From Heterobasidion occidentale (taxonomy: Eukaryota; Basidiomycota; Agaricomycetes; Russulales; Bondarzewiaceae): a stretch of 64,000 nt of DNA. The position numbers and the translations under genes are program-made. Below are positions 44,074-54,624 of the stretch, in pieces. The notes under the pieces were generated by a model, which was not told the origin of the DNA, searched no databases, and saw nothing but the letters and a program-made list of their open reading frames with translations. The DNA is taken from the NCBI GenBank assembly GCA_039111635.1, contig JBCAQO010000008.1, positions 2,480,001 through 2,544,000 on the forward strand, in the 5' to 3' direction. Within the stretch, counting starts at the first letter, position 1, and each line of letters begins with the position of its first letter.

Positions 44074-45390
44074 CTTTTATCCCTACTCTATTCAAGCTGG
44101 ATCCCCAGCAGCGACAGCTCTTTCTCTCATCCGTCAACAACATTTAGCAATCGGCCACAGGGTAAACCTAACGGCCACCCCAGGCAGCGACTCCTCAAGG
44201 AAGAATAAACCACCCCGGAGCTATAGAAGTCGCAAAGACACCGGAACCCAGGAAAGGTTTTATTCAGGAATAGCCACACTCAGGCTACAACAAGCACCCC
44301 GAATATTTATAGACCTCCTCCACACTGTGGATATAGATTTTCCGGGATTTGCTTCATCAACGAACCAAAGACAACCGTTTACCCTCACAGACAACGGAGA
44401 GCCCGACGTCATCAGAGCAAGGAACTGCGTCGAGATACACGACGGAAGACCAGACGATTTCCCCCGTCGCCGTTATCCCCGATCTCGAAGAAAACCATCG
44501 CAAGGATATCGACACAGACGGAATCAGAGCGAACTCGTCAATACCAAGAGAGACAGAGACACGTCTCAATCCTCATCCACTGGACCTTCTCCTCAACCTA
44601 GGAAGACACACTGGAAGCTCCTAACTCCCCACCAGTCCGAACAGAAATTGAAGGGATCGTTTTTGTTGTCAGAAGAGGAGAGTTCGCCCACAAAACTTAT
44701 CATCTCAGGACCCCTCATCTCAGGACACACATTCTCCGAGATCATCCAGCTCATCGACCAAATGATATTTCCATCAACGAAATTATTCAAAAGGGACCCA
44801 GACTTACAGGAAGCACTACAGGCAGGAAGAAGACAGGCAGTACCCTTCTTCTTCAAAGAATAAAGAACAACGGACGAAGTCGCAGCGGGGATATCCTCCC
44901 GGCTATAGAACAGGACCCGCAGAAATCTACGGGGACTTATACCGAAGACGTCGACAAAGATCAACTTTATTACGACGAAAGGAACGCACACTTCTACTAC
45001 GCGGGATTCCTCACCGGAATTCTTCAAAGACCAAGGAAAGAGCGAAAACGAATACGCAGCTTGGGGAGGAGAAACCGTCCCCGCACGACCCGACCTACAC
45101 CTTGTTAAGATCGAGGACTACATCGCGAGAAAGACCTTCGACAAGCCTGAATCACCGACAAATAGGCATCGTGACTCGCCAAGACCGCACATACATACTC
45201 TACCCAGAGAAACAGCCAGTGGAAGTCGAATCTCTAGAAGAAACACACCCGCTGCATCCCCCTTACAAGAAACCACTCCCCAAGAAGACTTCCGAGCCCA
45301 ACACCGGAGTTTGTCCCCGAACCGGAGTATTTTGAAGCACCAAGTGGAAATCCGGAACCACCTGACGATCCAGAGCCCCCGCCCGATACA
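44074..45390 (+). pseudogene. Leader region with a broken ORF before gag
   Basis: Coding-like blocks change frame repeatedly (TVDIDFPGF, EIEGIVFVVRRGEFAHKTYH, DQLYYDERNAHFYYAGF, YILYPEKQPVEVE). The homologous outer copy at 23271-24398 keeps other parts open. A protein of about 400 residues may once have preceded or extended gag. No known domain is seen. Confidence 0.5.
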
Positions 45391-46410
45391 ATGTCGGCAG
45401 ATACTGGAAGTAATGAGTCCAAGGGACCAGCTATGGCCAAACCCACCACCTTCAGTGGAAACAGAAAACGAACCGAGCAATTCCTCCACGAAATCGATCT
45501 GATGTTCCTGGCTAGGAAGAAGGATTATGCGAACGAATTCGCAAAAATCGCTTACGCTCTATCGTACATGAAGGAAGGCTCAGCAGGGATATGGGCAAGA
45601 AACTTTACTCAGGCCAGGAACACGCTGAAGGATTGGAACAGATACACTTGGGCAGACACAGTCGGCTTCACATCTGTCCGCAAAAAGATAGCCACCGACT
45701 TCGAGGAGTTCAACAAGGAAGCCGATGCTCACGACAAACTGGCCCGAGTCAATCAAGGAAAGGAATCGTTTAACACCTACCTTCAGCTGTTTGAACAGCT
45801 CGCAGCACTTGCCGGTGTAGACGGAGAAACCAAGAAAACCCATTTCCTGCGAGGACTCAAGTGGGAGTTGGCAAAAGGAATTTATGAAGATCCCTCTGCA
45901 GACGGGACATGGGAAGAACTAATCGAGAAAGCCAAAAAACACGAAAGAATGCGCATCGCAAGGGACCGAGCATACGACCTCCGAAAAGGAAAATTCCAAA
46001 TCTACACTCCGCGTACCTTTTACGACGAAAGGGCACCCCCAAGGCACGATAGGGAGCCCCAATACGAACCTATGGATGTAGATGCAGCGGAAATGGAGGC
46101 CGACGCTGTCCGAACTCGCTTCAAGAAGCTTACCCCGGCAGAGAGAGATCGACTTGCCAAAGAAGGCAAGTGCTTCTTTTGCAAGAAGCCCGGGCATATG
46201 GCGCGCAACTGTCCTTCTCGACCCAAGAGAAGATTCCAACCCCCTCGTCGCAGACCAGTGCACGAAGCAGAAATGGACGAAGGACAATTCGACGATGAAG
46301 ACGTCGAAGAAGGAAAAAACAGAGTCAACCACATCCGCCAGATGATGATGGGACTCAGTATGGAAGAAATCGAGGAAGTTCGAGCCTTTAGCGACTCGAA
46401 GAATTTTTAA
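45391..46410 (+). CDS. gag: Family-A Gag (capsid and nucleocapsid)
   Basis: 339 residues from ATG 45391. It forms the virus-like particle and packages element RNA. The capsid-like region KPTTFSGNRKRTEQFLHEID through the MKEGSAGIWARNF segment matches Ty3/gypsy retrotransposon Gag. A CCHC knuckle CFFCKKPGHMARNC lies near residue 267. An acidic tail ends at TAA 46408. The last codons AAT TTT TAA contain the presumed -1 slip site into pol. It is intact, unlike the copy at 63506-64000. Confidence 0.93.
   Translation: MSADTGSNESKGPAMAKPTTFSGNRKRTEQFLHEIDLMFLARKKDYANEFAKIAYALSYMKEGSAGIWARNFTQARNTLKDWNRYTWADTVGFTSVRKKIATDFEEFNKEADAHDKLARVNQGKESFNTYLQLFEQLAALAGVDGETKKTHFLRGLKWELAKGIYEDPSADGTWEELIEKAKKHERMRIARDRAYDLRKGKFQIYTPRTFYDERAPPRHDREPQYEPMDVDAAEMEADAVRTRFKKLTPAERDRLAKEGKCFFCKKPGHMARNCPSRPKRRFQPPRRRPVHEAEMDEGQFDDEDVEEGKNRVNHIRQMMMGLSMEEIEEVRAFSDSKNF
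46404..46410 (+). promoter_or_regulatory. Presumed -1 ribosomal frameshift site (U5 run at gag stop)
   Basis: Five T's at 46404-46408 span the last sense codon (TTT) and the stop TAA. The pol frame is open in the -1 phase across this point. Equivalent U5 runs end gag in families B and C. Confidence 0.55.
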
Positions 46411-49400
46411 GGCCTCTCCCATCGGCAGCGGATGCGGAGAGTAGGATTCTTGCAGGAAATCGGTACGCTCCTCTGGCCAGTAAAGATGCTGACCAAGAGC
46501 ATGGACATCCAGATGTATTGTATCTTTCGGAAATGAAATCACATGGTGCACCATCCCTCCGACTCGAGACAATGCTCATAGGCAAGAATAGAAAAGCTGC
46601 TACACAGGCACTAGTGGACAGTGGAGCCACTGGAATCTTCATGCACCCTCGTTTCGTAGAAACGCATCGAATCACTACACACAAAACCCCCACCCCTATC
46701 CCAGTCAGTACGGTCCAGAACACCGAGTTCAAGGGAGGACCTATTACGCGATTCGCCAACCTCAAATTACAGGTTTTAGGCGAAAAAGGGGGGTCGCATA
46801 CAGAATCAGCACGATTCTATATTGCGGAAATAGGAAAAGAGGACGTCATTCTAGGAACCGACTGGTTATTAGAACATAACCCAGAAGTCGACTGGCATGC
46901 CTACGGGCTACACTTTACCAGATGCCCGCCCTCCTGCCAAATAAAAGGAGGACCGGTAAAAGCTAGAAGAGCTACGAGAAAACCAGGACGTCCTAAACCA
47001 AGCATACGGCGCATGGAAACAGTACCGCAAACGGGCGACTACTCAATACCAGTGCAAAAGCCGGGAAAAGCAGTACCAGGCCGGAAAGTGGGAAACACCA
47101 CAGTACCACATCCGCGGACAATACCTACAAGTCCGGAGTTCACAACTCGAAGGTTGAATGCCGAACGTCTGAAGGCCCGAACCAGAAATTATAAGGTTCC
47201 GACATGGGCTGAAGAAGACGTTCCGGAGGACGGTGACGGACTTCCGGCACTTCCCTCCGAGGATCTTGAAGAAGATGGAATCTACCTCGTTAGATGCCTA
47301 GATACGGGAACATTACAGGCACTGGAATTATACAACGACTCCGAAGAAGGCGTCGATATACATCGCACCGAAACCACGGAACTTCCACACGCCAACACAC
47401 CGGCTCAAGGAAGCAAACCTGTCAAAGCACCGATAGGAAAACAAACAAAGCACACCAACTCGCAAAGACTGGCAGAAGAAGCCGCCAAAGGGAAACCCGA
47501 ACTATCCTTCGAAGAAATAGTGCCGAAGGAATACTGGAACTATAGGAAGGTTTTCGAAGGTCGACCAAAGGGACAGCTACCGCTCTCTCGACCTTGGGAT
47601 CACAAGATAGAAATCAAAGAAGGAATGGATCACTCGCTCAAACCCAAGCTATACAGTCTTAGCCCTGGAGAGCAAGTGGAACTCAAGAAATTCATAGACG
47701 AAAACCTCCAGAAAGGATTCATCAGAGAATCCAAATCGCACATGGCATCCCCATTCTTCTTCATCAAGAAAAAGAACGGAAAACTACGACCAGTAATGGA
47801 TTATCGCAAACTCAATGAAATAACGATCAAGAACAAGTACCCTTTGCCGATTATTCAAGAATTACTGGACCTTCTAGCCGAAGCCGTATACTTTTCACTA
47901 ATGGATGTTGATACAGGATATAACAATGTACGCATGAAGGAAGGAAGCGAGAAACTAGCCGCGTTCGTCACCAATTTAGGAATGTACGAACCTCTGGTGA
48001 TGTTCTTTGGATTAACCAACTCGCCGGCAACATTCCAAACTATGATGAACGCCCTCTTCAAAGACCTCATCTATGCCGGACTAGTGGCAATCTATATGGA
48101 CGACATCCTAGTATTTTCTAAAACAATGGACGACCACATCAAGACAGTTCGAAAGGTTTTACAGATCTTACAGGACAACGATCTGTACCTACAACCCTCG
48201 AAATGCCACTTCCACAAAAAGAAAATCGACTACCTTGGATATGTTATATCACACGGACATCTGGAAATGGACCCGATTAAAGTGGCCGGCATCATGGACT
48301 GGCCAACTCCGGGAAAAGTCAAAGAAGTGCAATCATTTTTAGGTTTTTGCAACTTTTATCGCAGGTTTATCAAAGATTACTCAAAAATAGCACGACCGCT
48401 ATTTGAGCTAACACAGAAGGAACGCACCTGGGATTGGACACCAGCATGCGAAGAAGCGTTTCAAACGCTAAAACGAATATTTACAGAATCTCCGGTGCTC
48501 GTTATGCCAGACACAAGGAACCCATTTCGCATTGAATGCGACGCTTCCGACTTCGCCACCGGAGCAGTTCTATCACAAGTCGCCGAAGATGGAAAATGGC
48601 ACCCATGTGCTTATATTTCCAAGTCGCTCTCACCTACAGAACGCAACTACCCAATCTATGATAAAGAGTTGCTGGCGGTCGTTCGAGCCTTTGAAGCTTG
48701 GCGACACTATTTGGAAGGCGCCGACCACCCGGTAGACGTCTGGACGGACCACAAGAACCTCGAATGGTTCCGTTCAAGCCAGAAACTCAACCGTCGACAA
48801 GCACGATGGTCACTCTACCTCTCGCGTTTCGACTACAAGTTGACGCACAAGGCAGGAGTCACTAATAAATCCGACGGTCTGTCACGGCGTCCAGACCATA
48901 AAAAGGGGGTGGAATTTGACAATTCAGGCGAAACACTCTTGGAGCCCAAACTTTTCAATAATACAGAAAATATCCGAAGACCTTTCGCAGAAATCAATGC
49001 CATTAATACAGACAACAGTTGGGACCCTCATCAAATACTTCACATTAGGGCAACTGGACGAGGAGGCGTTACCATAATAGACGACGACCTCCGGAAACGA
49101 ATCATTGAAGAAAACAGGAAAGACGAATGGTTATTAGAAACCTTAGCCAAGATTAAAACCTTAGGACCTCGAAACATGAAGAAAGGTTTACAAGAATGGA
49201 ACGAAGAAGAAGGATTGGTCCTTCATCGAGGAAAGATATATGTTCCTCAAAACGAACAACTTCGTCAAGATATCATCAAACTAAACCATGACAATCTAGC
49301 AGCAGGACATCCAGGACAAAGGGGAACTCTAGCATTAGTCGGACAAGAATTCACTTGGCCAGGAATATCAAACACAGTTCACCAATATGTGGAAGGATGC

Positions 49401-50927
49401 GCCATCTGTCAATCCACCAAGAACGACACACATCCCACCATGGTGCCCCTACAACCAACAGAAATCCCAGATCGACCCTTCGGAACAATAACCATGGATT
49501 TTATTACAGATCTGCCAGAATCAAATGGATACGACTCGCTACATGTAGTAACCGATCGATTCACCAAAACCGCAGTAATAACTCCATGCCTGAAAACCAT
49601 CGACTCGGATGGAACGGCCAAAATCTTACTAGAAAACACCTGGAGACGCTATGGATTGCCAGATAAAATCATATCGGATAGAGGAACTCAATTCGCTTCA
49701 AAAGTAGCGCAAGCCTTGCTCAAAGAATTAGGAATCAAATCTGCTTTAAGCACAGCCTATCACCCGCAGACGGACGGTGCTACTGAACGAATGAATCAGG
49801 AACTGGAACAATACCTAAGAGCATTTTGCAGCTCTTCACAAGACGATTGGGCTGGATTAATCCCCTACGCGGAATATGCCCACAACACCCATCAGCACTC
49901 AGCCACGCAGAAGTCACCATTTGAACTTCTCCACGGATATCAACCACGGGCTTACCCAGCCATCATCGGAAACACGAATGTCCCCACCGCCGACGCTCGC
50001 CTCGAAGCTCTGCAACGTGCTAGGAAGGAAGCACAAGCCAGCCTCGAAATTGCAGCCGAAGCCATGAGGATCCAGCACGACCGTTTTGGAACGGACCTGC
50101 CGCCTTTCAAGAAAGGAGATCAAGTATGGCTTGATGGGAAGAACATCCACACCGATCACCCATCAGAGAAACTGAGACCCAAACGCTTTGGGCCATTTGA
50201 AATCACCGACACCATAGGAAATGTCAACTTCAGGTTGAAACTGCCCAACAGCTGGAAGCGCATTCACGACGTCTTCCATGCTAGTCGACTCACGCCATAC
50301 AAGGAAAACGAAGTCTATGGCCCGAACTACCCTAAACCGGCTCCGGACCTGATCGAAGGGCAAGAAGAATTCGAAGTCGAAGCCATTGTCGGAGCTCGAC
50401 GCTTCGGAAGATGGAAGATCTTGCAGTACCTGATCAAATGGAAGGGCTACCCGGAATCGGACAACTCTTGGGAAGCCGCGGCAAACGTCACTAACGCACG
50501 AGAAGCCATAAAGGACTTCTACCGCCGGCACCCTCGGGCAGTCAAAGGAATGGAAGCCTCCATTCTGGCCCTGGTAATCGAATTAGAACTCAACAGAGTA
50601 GCCGAAGAAGATCAAATCAGAAAGAAGCTCGAGAAGCATCCGATCGGAAAGAAGCTTCTCGCTACAGGATTAGCTATCCCCCAGATCATGGAAGAGATCG
50701 ACAAACGAATGACACAGCTAAAGAGGCCGCCCCTGATTCCTCGATCAAAAGTGCCACCACCGGCGATCAACGATCGAGAAGCGCAGCCAAAGAAGCCCAA
50801 TATAGATTCGTCTCGATCAAAGCTGCAGCAGAAGCGATTGGACAACTCTAATTGGCGGACTCAAGCATACCAGGAGCTACAAAAGCAGACCAACCGAGGA
50901 TTGGCATGGCCAGGCAAACGACTATGA
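46407..50927 (+). CDS. pol: Family-A Pol: protease, RT, RNase H, integrase, chromodomain
   Basis: One uninterrupted frame, -1 to gag. Protease has ALVDSGATG (Asp at about 46617). RT has MDVDTGYNNVRM and YMDD at 48093-48104. RNase H has FRIECDASDFATGAVL and VWTDHKNLEWF. Integrase has an HHCC zinc region (HPGQRG...CAICQ), the catalytic Asp in MDFITDLPES, Asp in SDRGTQFAS and Glu in TDGATERMNQELEQ. A chromodomain (EFEVEAIVGARRFG, YLIKWKGYPESDNSWE) lies at about 50370-50495. A helical C-terminal extension of about 140 residues follows. This makes it a chromovirus-type Ty3/gypsy element; chromodomains of this kind are known to steer integration to heterochromatin. All catalytic residues are present, so the copy could be active. 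Confidence 0.95.
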   Translation, partial: LRPLPSAADAESRILAGNRYAPLASKDADQEHGHPDVLYLSEMKSHGAPSLRLETMLIGKNRKAATQALVDSGATGIFMHPRFVETHRITTHKTPTPIPVSTVQNTEFKGGPITRFANLKLQVLGEKGGSHTESARFYIAEIGKEDVILGTDWLLEHNPEVDWHAYGLHFTRCPPSCQIKGGPVKARRATRKPGRPKPSIRRMETVPQTGDYSIPVQKPGKAVPGRKVGNTTVPHPRTIPTSPEFTTRRLNAERLKARTRNYKVPTWAEEDVPEDGDGLPALPSEDLEEDGIYLVRCLDTGTLQALELYNDSEEGVDIHRTETTELPHANTPAQGSKPVKAPIGKQTKHTNSQRLAEEAAKGKPELSFEEIVPKEYWNYRKVFEGRPKGQLPLSRPWDHKIEIKEGMDHSLKPKLYSLSPGEQVELKKFIDENLQKGFIRESKSHMASPFFFIKKKNGKLRPVMDYRKLNEITIKNKYPLPIIQELLDLLAEAVYFSLMDVDTGYNNVRMKEGSEKLAAFVTNLGMYEPLVMFFGLTNSPATFQTMMNALFKDLIYAGLVAIYMDDILVFSKTMDDHIKTVRKVLQILQDNDLYLQPSKCHFHKKKIDYLGYVISHGHLEMDPIKVAGIMDWPTPGKVKEVQSFLGFCNFYRRFIKDYSKIARPLFELTQKERTWDWTPACEEAFQTLKRIFTESPVLVMPDTRNPFRIECDASDFATGAVLSQVAEDGKWHPCAYISKSLSPTERNYPIYDKELLAVVRAFEAWRHYLEGADHPVDVWTDHKNLEWFRSSQKLNRRQARWSLYLSRFDYKLTHKAGVTNKSDGLSRRPDHKKGVEFDNSGETLLEPKLFNNTENIRRPFAEINAINTDNSWDPHQILHIRATGRGGVTIIDDDLRKRIIEENRKDEWLLETLAKIKTLGPRNMKKGLQEWNEEEGLVLHRGKIYVPQNEQLRQDIIKLNHDNLAAGHPGQRGTLALVGQEFTWPGISNTVHQYVEGCAICQSTKNDTHPTMVPLQPTEIPDRPFGTITMDFITDLPESNGYDSLHVVTDRFTKTAVITPCLKTIDSDGTAKILLENTWRRYGLPDKIISDRGTQFASKVAQALLKELGIKSALSTAYHPQTDGATERMNQELEQYLRAFCSSSQDDWAGLIPYAEYAHNTHQHSATQKSPFELLHGYQPRAYPAIIGNTNVPTADARLEALQRARKEAQASLEIAAEAMRIQHDRFGTDLPPFKKGDQVWLDGKNIHTDHPSEKLRPKRFGPFEITDTIGNVNFRLKLPNSWKRIHDVFHASRLTPYKENEVYGPNYPKPAPDLIEGQEEFEVEAIVGARRFGRWKILQYLIKWKGYPESDNSWEAAANVTNAREAIKDFYRRHPRAVKGMEASILALVIELELNRVAEEDQIRKKLEKHPIGKKLLATGLAIPQIMEEIDKRMTQLKRPPLIPRSKVPPPAINDREAQPKKPNIDSSRSKLQQKRLDNSNWRTQAYQELQKQTNRGLAWPGKRL

Positions 50928-51070
50928 CCCCTTTCGACCCCACTCTATCCACAGTAGCCGTTTACACCGTTGTCGCGACTCTTGCTCTCACCGCTGTCTC
51001 CATCGCCATCGCCCTTGTCCTCGGATCCATTCACGCGGCCGCCACCATCGGCGTCTCATCCGTCGTATAA
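50906..51070 (+). CDS. Small conserved membrane-helix ORF (inner copy)
   Basis: 54 residues from ATG 50906, overlapping the last codons of pol. It is hydrophobic from about residue 14 to 50. Same length, start and stop as 29881-30045, with six substitutions. Its TAA stop is part of the TATA box at 51066. Function unknown; it may not be translated. Confidence 0.4.
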   Translation: MARQTTMTPFDPTLSTVAVYTVVATLALTAVSIAIALVLGSIHAAATIGVSSVV

Positions 51071-51073
51071 AAG
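51066..51073 (+). promoter_or_regulatory. Internal TATA box before the third ORF (inner copy)
   Basis: TATAAAAG, 51 nt upstream of ATG 51124. Conserved with 29877-29885. Confidence 0.6.
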
Positions 51074-51123
51074 ACACCCTGTATCGAACAGAGACATTCC
51101 TCAGCATCCCAGCTATAACTCGA

Positions 51124-52797
51124 ATGTCCTTTGCCCCCACTCACCTCTTCTTACACAACTCCCCCCGCTATATTCTTAGCAACATCAGAATGTCTTCCGC
51201 TACCACTTCCCCTCACGCCTCCAACACCAACTCCCCCAACCCCTTCATCCTTCGCACCATCTCCCCGCCCACTACCACGCCCACGCTCGTTGACGACACT
51301 GACTCGGATTACGACAGCGAGGATGACATCCCCTCGGAAGGCGTCCCGGTCGCGGATCCCCTTACTGAGTTTGTTATTCCCCGTTTCCCGGCTGAAATGC
51401 CAAACCCCCACATCGCCGTTCCTCCGTTGGCTTTCGCCATTCACAACGAAAACCCTCGCATTCGAATCCGCGCTATACCCAACCCCCTCTACGACATCCG
51501 CCTCTACCAGGACCTGACTACGAACCATAGCATCTACCACCTCACGCTCGCCGAGGACGAGGCACCTATCATTCTGAACCAGCCTGGCTTGAAGAGCCCC
51601 CGTGCTTTCCTTTTCTATTTACAGCAAGCAGTCTGGGCGCAAGCCTACCAGGTTTTCTCGGGACCGCTCTCAATCAGACTCAAGCTATTCTCCTCGCCAA
51701 CCTCACCGTCACCTCCTACCGCATGAAAGGACTGATCAATCTCCCCGCCATCCGCAACGACATGATCAATTTCCGACTGGGAGGAATCTTCACCACCAGC
51801 TCCATCCTCCTACAGGCGCACTCCATACCAGCCTGGCTCGATGTACTGGTGCGAATCCGCTACAAGGAGAACACGATCCGTTGGTTCCGATTAGCAGGAC
51901 ATAATGGAGCACGGCTAGAGATCGAAGAGTACGTTCCCAAAGGACTACTGCCGACCCACTCCTTCCCGCTTAACAGTCGAGGGGTTCACCCCATTGCGTG
52001 CTACTGGCCCGGCGGATGTACCCCGGAGGATAACGTTAGGCCCTGGGTTATGACCAAACCGGATATACAGGAACAGGGGTTTCACCAGCTCGACGCTGAG
52101 GAACCCATGACAGTCGATCCCCCGGTCAATGCCGAGCCTGATCTCCCGGCGGTAAACCCTTTTCAGCCCACCGACGAGGAGACCGCCGAATTCACGCGAC
52201 CCACCTCCCCCTTACGACCCCGAACAAGTCGTCCGGGATCGCCAGGTACTTCGGCCGCTACCGGTACCACCCCCGTCACCCCCTGCTGTGTCCCCATCCC
52301 CCCCCCTACTCGGCGACGACCTCACCCGTCCTATCATTGTCGACGAAGCCTCCCCCCAGTCACCGGACGTTCCTGTCGCAACTGAAGAAGGATGGCCTGC
52401 TGACGCAATGGACTCCGAAAACGTCTGGCCTAACCCACCTGCTCTCCCGCCTTCTCCACCCACCGACCCCGCTACTCGTACCTGCTGGGAATGTGGACGC
52501 GCCGGCCATCTCGTCGTGGGATGTCCAATCACGGGCATTCGCCAGAGAACGGACGTTACGGCGCGCGGCTTTCTACAAGACTACGATAGGCATCGCATGC
52601 AGTCCCGGCGCCTTCGTCTACAGATGGATAGGACGGCTGAGGAATACGGGTACCACAAGCAGGCACTAGATCATTTAATCGACACTGCTAACTGGACCGG
52701 ATATCCCGCTCGAAACATCCCCACCTTCGACGAAGTCCACCTGAGGAGACCTGCCCCACCATCGGTGCACCCGCCAAGCGCCGAAGACTTGTATAGA
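51124..52797 (+). pseudogene. Family-A third ORF, frameshifted copy
   Basis: Homologue of the intact ORF at 28156-29763. It starts at ATG 51124 (MSFAPTHLFLHN) and keeps most residues. A 2-nt gain near 51668, a 2-nt loss near 52205 and a 1-nt loss near 52756 shift the frame. The zinc knuckle CWECGRAGHLVVGC is retained (about 52482-52523). It is either dead in this copy or affected by sequencing indels. Confidence 0.85.
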
Positions 52798-53640
52798 GAG
52801 GGGGTAGTGTTAGGACCGCGTCCTAACACGTGCTTCGCACGTGAATGGATGGGCTGGTCAAGTGCTTCGGACTTGTTACAGACTCGGACCGCTTTCCATG
52901 ACTCCTTACCATTTACATGCTGATGCGTGAACGCTGACTTCTAGTTCCTGATTCTTGATGTGGACAGACATTGGTTCCTGACCCCGTTCCTGGTTCTTGA
53001 TCGATCGAAGATGTGGATGGACATTAGTGATAGGATTACTATATTTGGATACATGGCAGGTCGATGAGGCATTCTAGCTTACGGATCTCGATCGTTGACT
53101 TCGGTACCTGAGAAGCGCACGGACCAGATCTTGATCCTGCCCTAGACACTTCTGTACGTAAATAGCCGAGATGAGCTTCTAAGAAGCTCAGCTCGTTCAC
53201 CTGTAATACACTCGATCTCTGCACTGCACCCGGCGTCTGGCTACCTTCTTAGCCCACGCTTCGTGATCTCTGTCAGATCTGAGAAACTCTTTGCACGGTC
53301 TGACGAAGCACTGGACTCGTCTCCCTTCCCTCCCCTCCCTCTACTCATCCGCTTCTATACCGGGCTAGCTGCCTACCGCGTTCTCAGTTGGACACCCCCT
53401 CGTGTCATCTGTTGGACAGGAGAAGATCATCCGGTTCCTCCTCATCATCGAGAAGACCTCGAAGATCACCTTCTCAATCTCTTCGAGAACAAAGCCGACA
53501 GCGACCCCGAGTTCCTCGAAAGAGCCCAAAGACGATCCATCGTCTTCATCCATTGGAGTCTACGACTATACGAACCAGTGGAGGTTTAGCCTAGGGACCC
53601 CTTCGTGCATCGGTGCACGTGATAGGTCTCCGACCTAACA
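52790..53640 (+). repeat. Polypurine tract and family-A 3' LTR
   Basis: AGAGAGGGGGTAG (to 52807) primes plus-strand synthesis. The LTR follows at 52808-53640 (833 bp) and ends CGACCTAACA next to the target duplication AGATG. Confidence 0.96.
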
Positions 53641-53645
53641 AGATG

Positions 53646-54624
53646 TCGAGGTAAGAATGATATTCTGTCGGCACTCGACCTTTCAAGTCGGTGGTGTCGA
53701 TTTCTTCCTCTAGGTCTTCGTCAAAGCTTGCGAACCCCGAGGGTTCTGGAGCTACCTTCCTAATGACGGGTTCTCCTGCGCTTTCCATTGCGGAGGAGTC
53801 GAACGGCGTTTGCGCTTCTTCAGCGACTTTTCCTGAAGCTTCGCCCTGGGTTGCCTCTTGTTGAGCTTGCCGGCGTTCCTTCCTTTCGGTTATTTGCTCT
53901 TCGAGCCACTTCCGAGCCTTGCGCTGTCGGGATTTGTGCTCGAGTAACTCCATGAACCGAGTTTTCCACTCCTTCGCGGGTACTTGGCTCCATTGTTCTT
54001 TAGTCCAAGTCCATGAAGGTCCTACCGGTTCTGAGACAAGATGCGGTTTCGTCCGCTGGGGAATCTTGTCGCCGCGTAGTTTTGCTAGCCATGCCTTTCT
54101 GGTAGGCTCTTCCCTTGCCTTGGTAAACCCATATGGTTGTTGGCAATCTCTGGGGCACCGATCAAAGTGCACTTCACGGCGCCTCCACCCGATGGAGGGG
54201 TCGTGGTATTTCAACCAATCTGTTCCTAGGAGCATGTCGTCCTTCCCTAGATTGGTGATGAACATCTGGACGTGTTCGGTGTGAGTTCTCCCCCGTCTGT
54301 CTTTGACGGTGAGATTCGCGTCTAGGCCTCGTCGAATGAGGCCTGCCTTGTTGATGGTGTCATCGATGTTGCGAACGCGGATGAGGCGGTTTAAAGGATA
54401 GGTGGGGAGATTGTGCTTCTGTACCCACTCTTCGTTTACCAAAATCCCTTCGCATGCTGAGTCGATGGTGGCTCTGGCTCCAGCGCTTCTTCCCCAAGTT
54501 GTCAATCGCACGTCAAGTCGAATGGGGGTAATAATGTGACTGTTCATTGCTCCGATTCGAATATATGACGGGGAATCATACTCGAGTTTCCTCGACCCTC
54601 TCTCTTCGGCTGGTGAAGGAGAGG
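53646..54624 (-). CDS. pol: Family-B protease region of pol (5' part)
   Basis: Open in the -1 frame from the end of gag, with an ATG at 54547. It is expected to carry the aspartic protease. The active-site-like segment is ATIDSACEGILV, where DSG/DTG is usual, so activity is uncertain. LGTDWLKYHDPSIGW and a CPRDC segment match the protease-RT linker of these elements. It is cut at the AGATG duplication by the inner family-A element; RT continues at 43218. Confidence 0.85.

Larger units (their letters stand above)
43224..53640 (+). mobile_element. Family-A chromodomain Ty3/gypsy element, inner copy with intact gag and pol
   Basis: 10.4 kb, plus strand, target duplication AGATG at 43219-43223 and 53641-53645, in the protease/RT linker of the family-B copy. 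LTRs at 43224-44061 and 52808-53640. It encodes gag (339 residues), pol (about 1,500 residues, open to a chromodomain), the small membrane ORF and a frameshifted third ORF. It is the innermost and therefore last insertion. Confidence 0.97.

Noticed and set aside
44062..44080. tRNA-primed primer-binding site
   Set aside because: No classical tRNA 3'-end complement (TGG start) follows any LTR here; the LTR-complementary 10-mers explain the site better.
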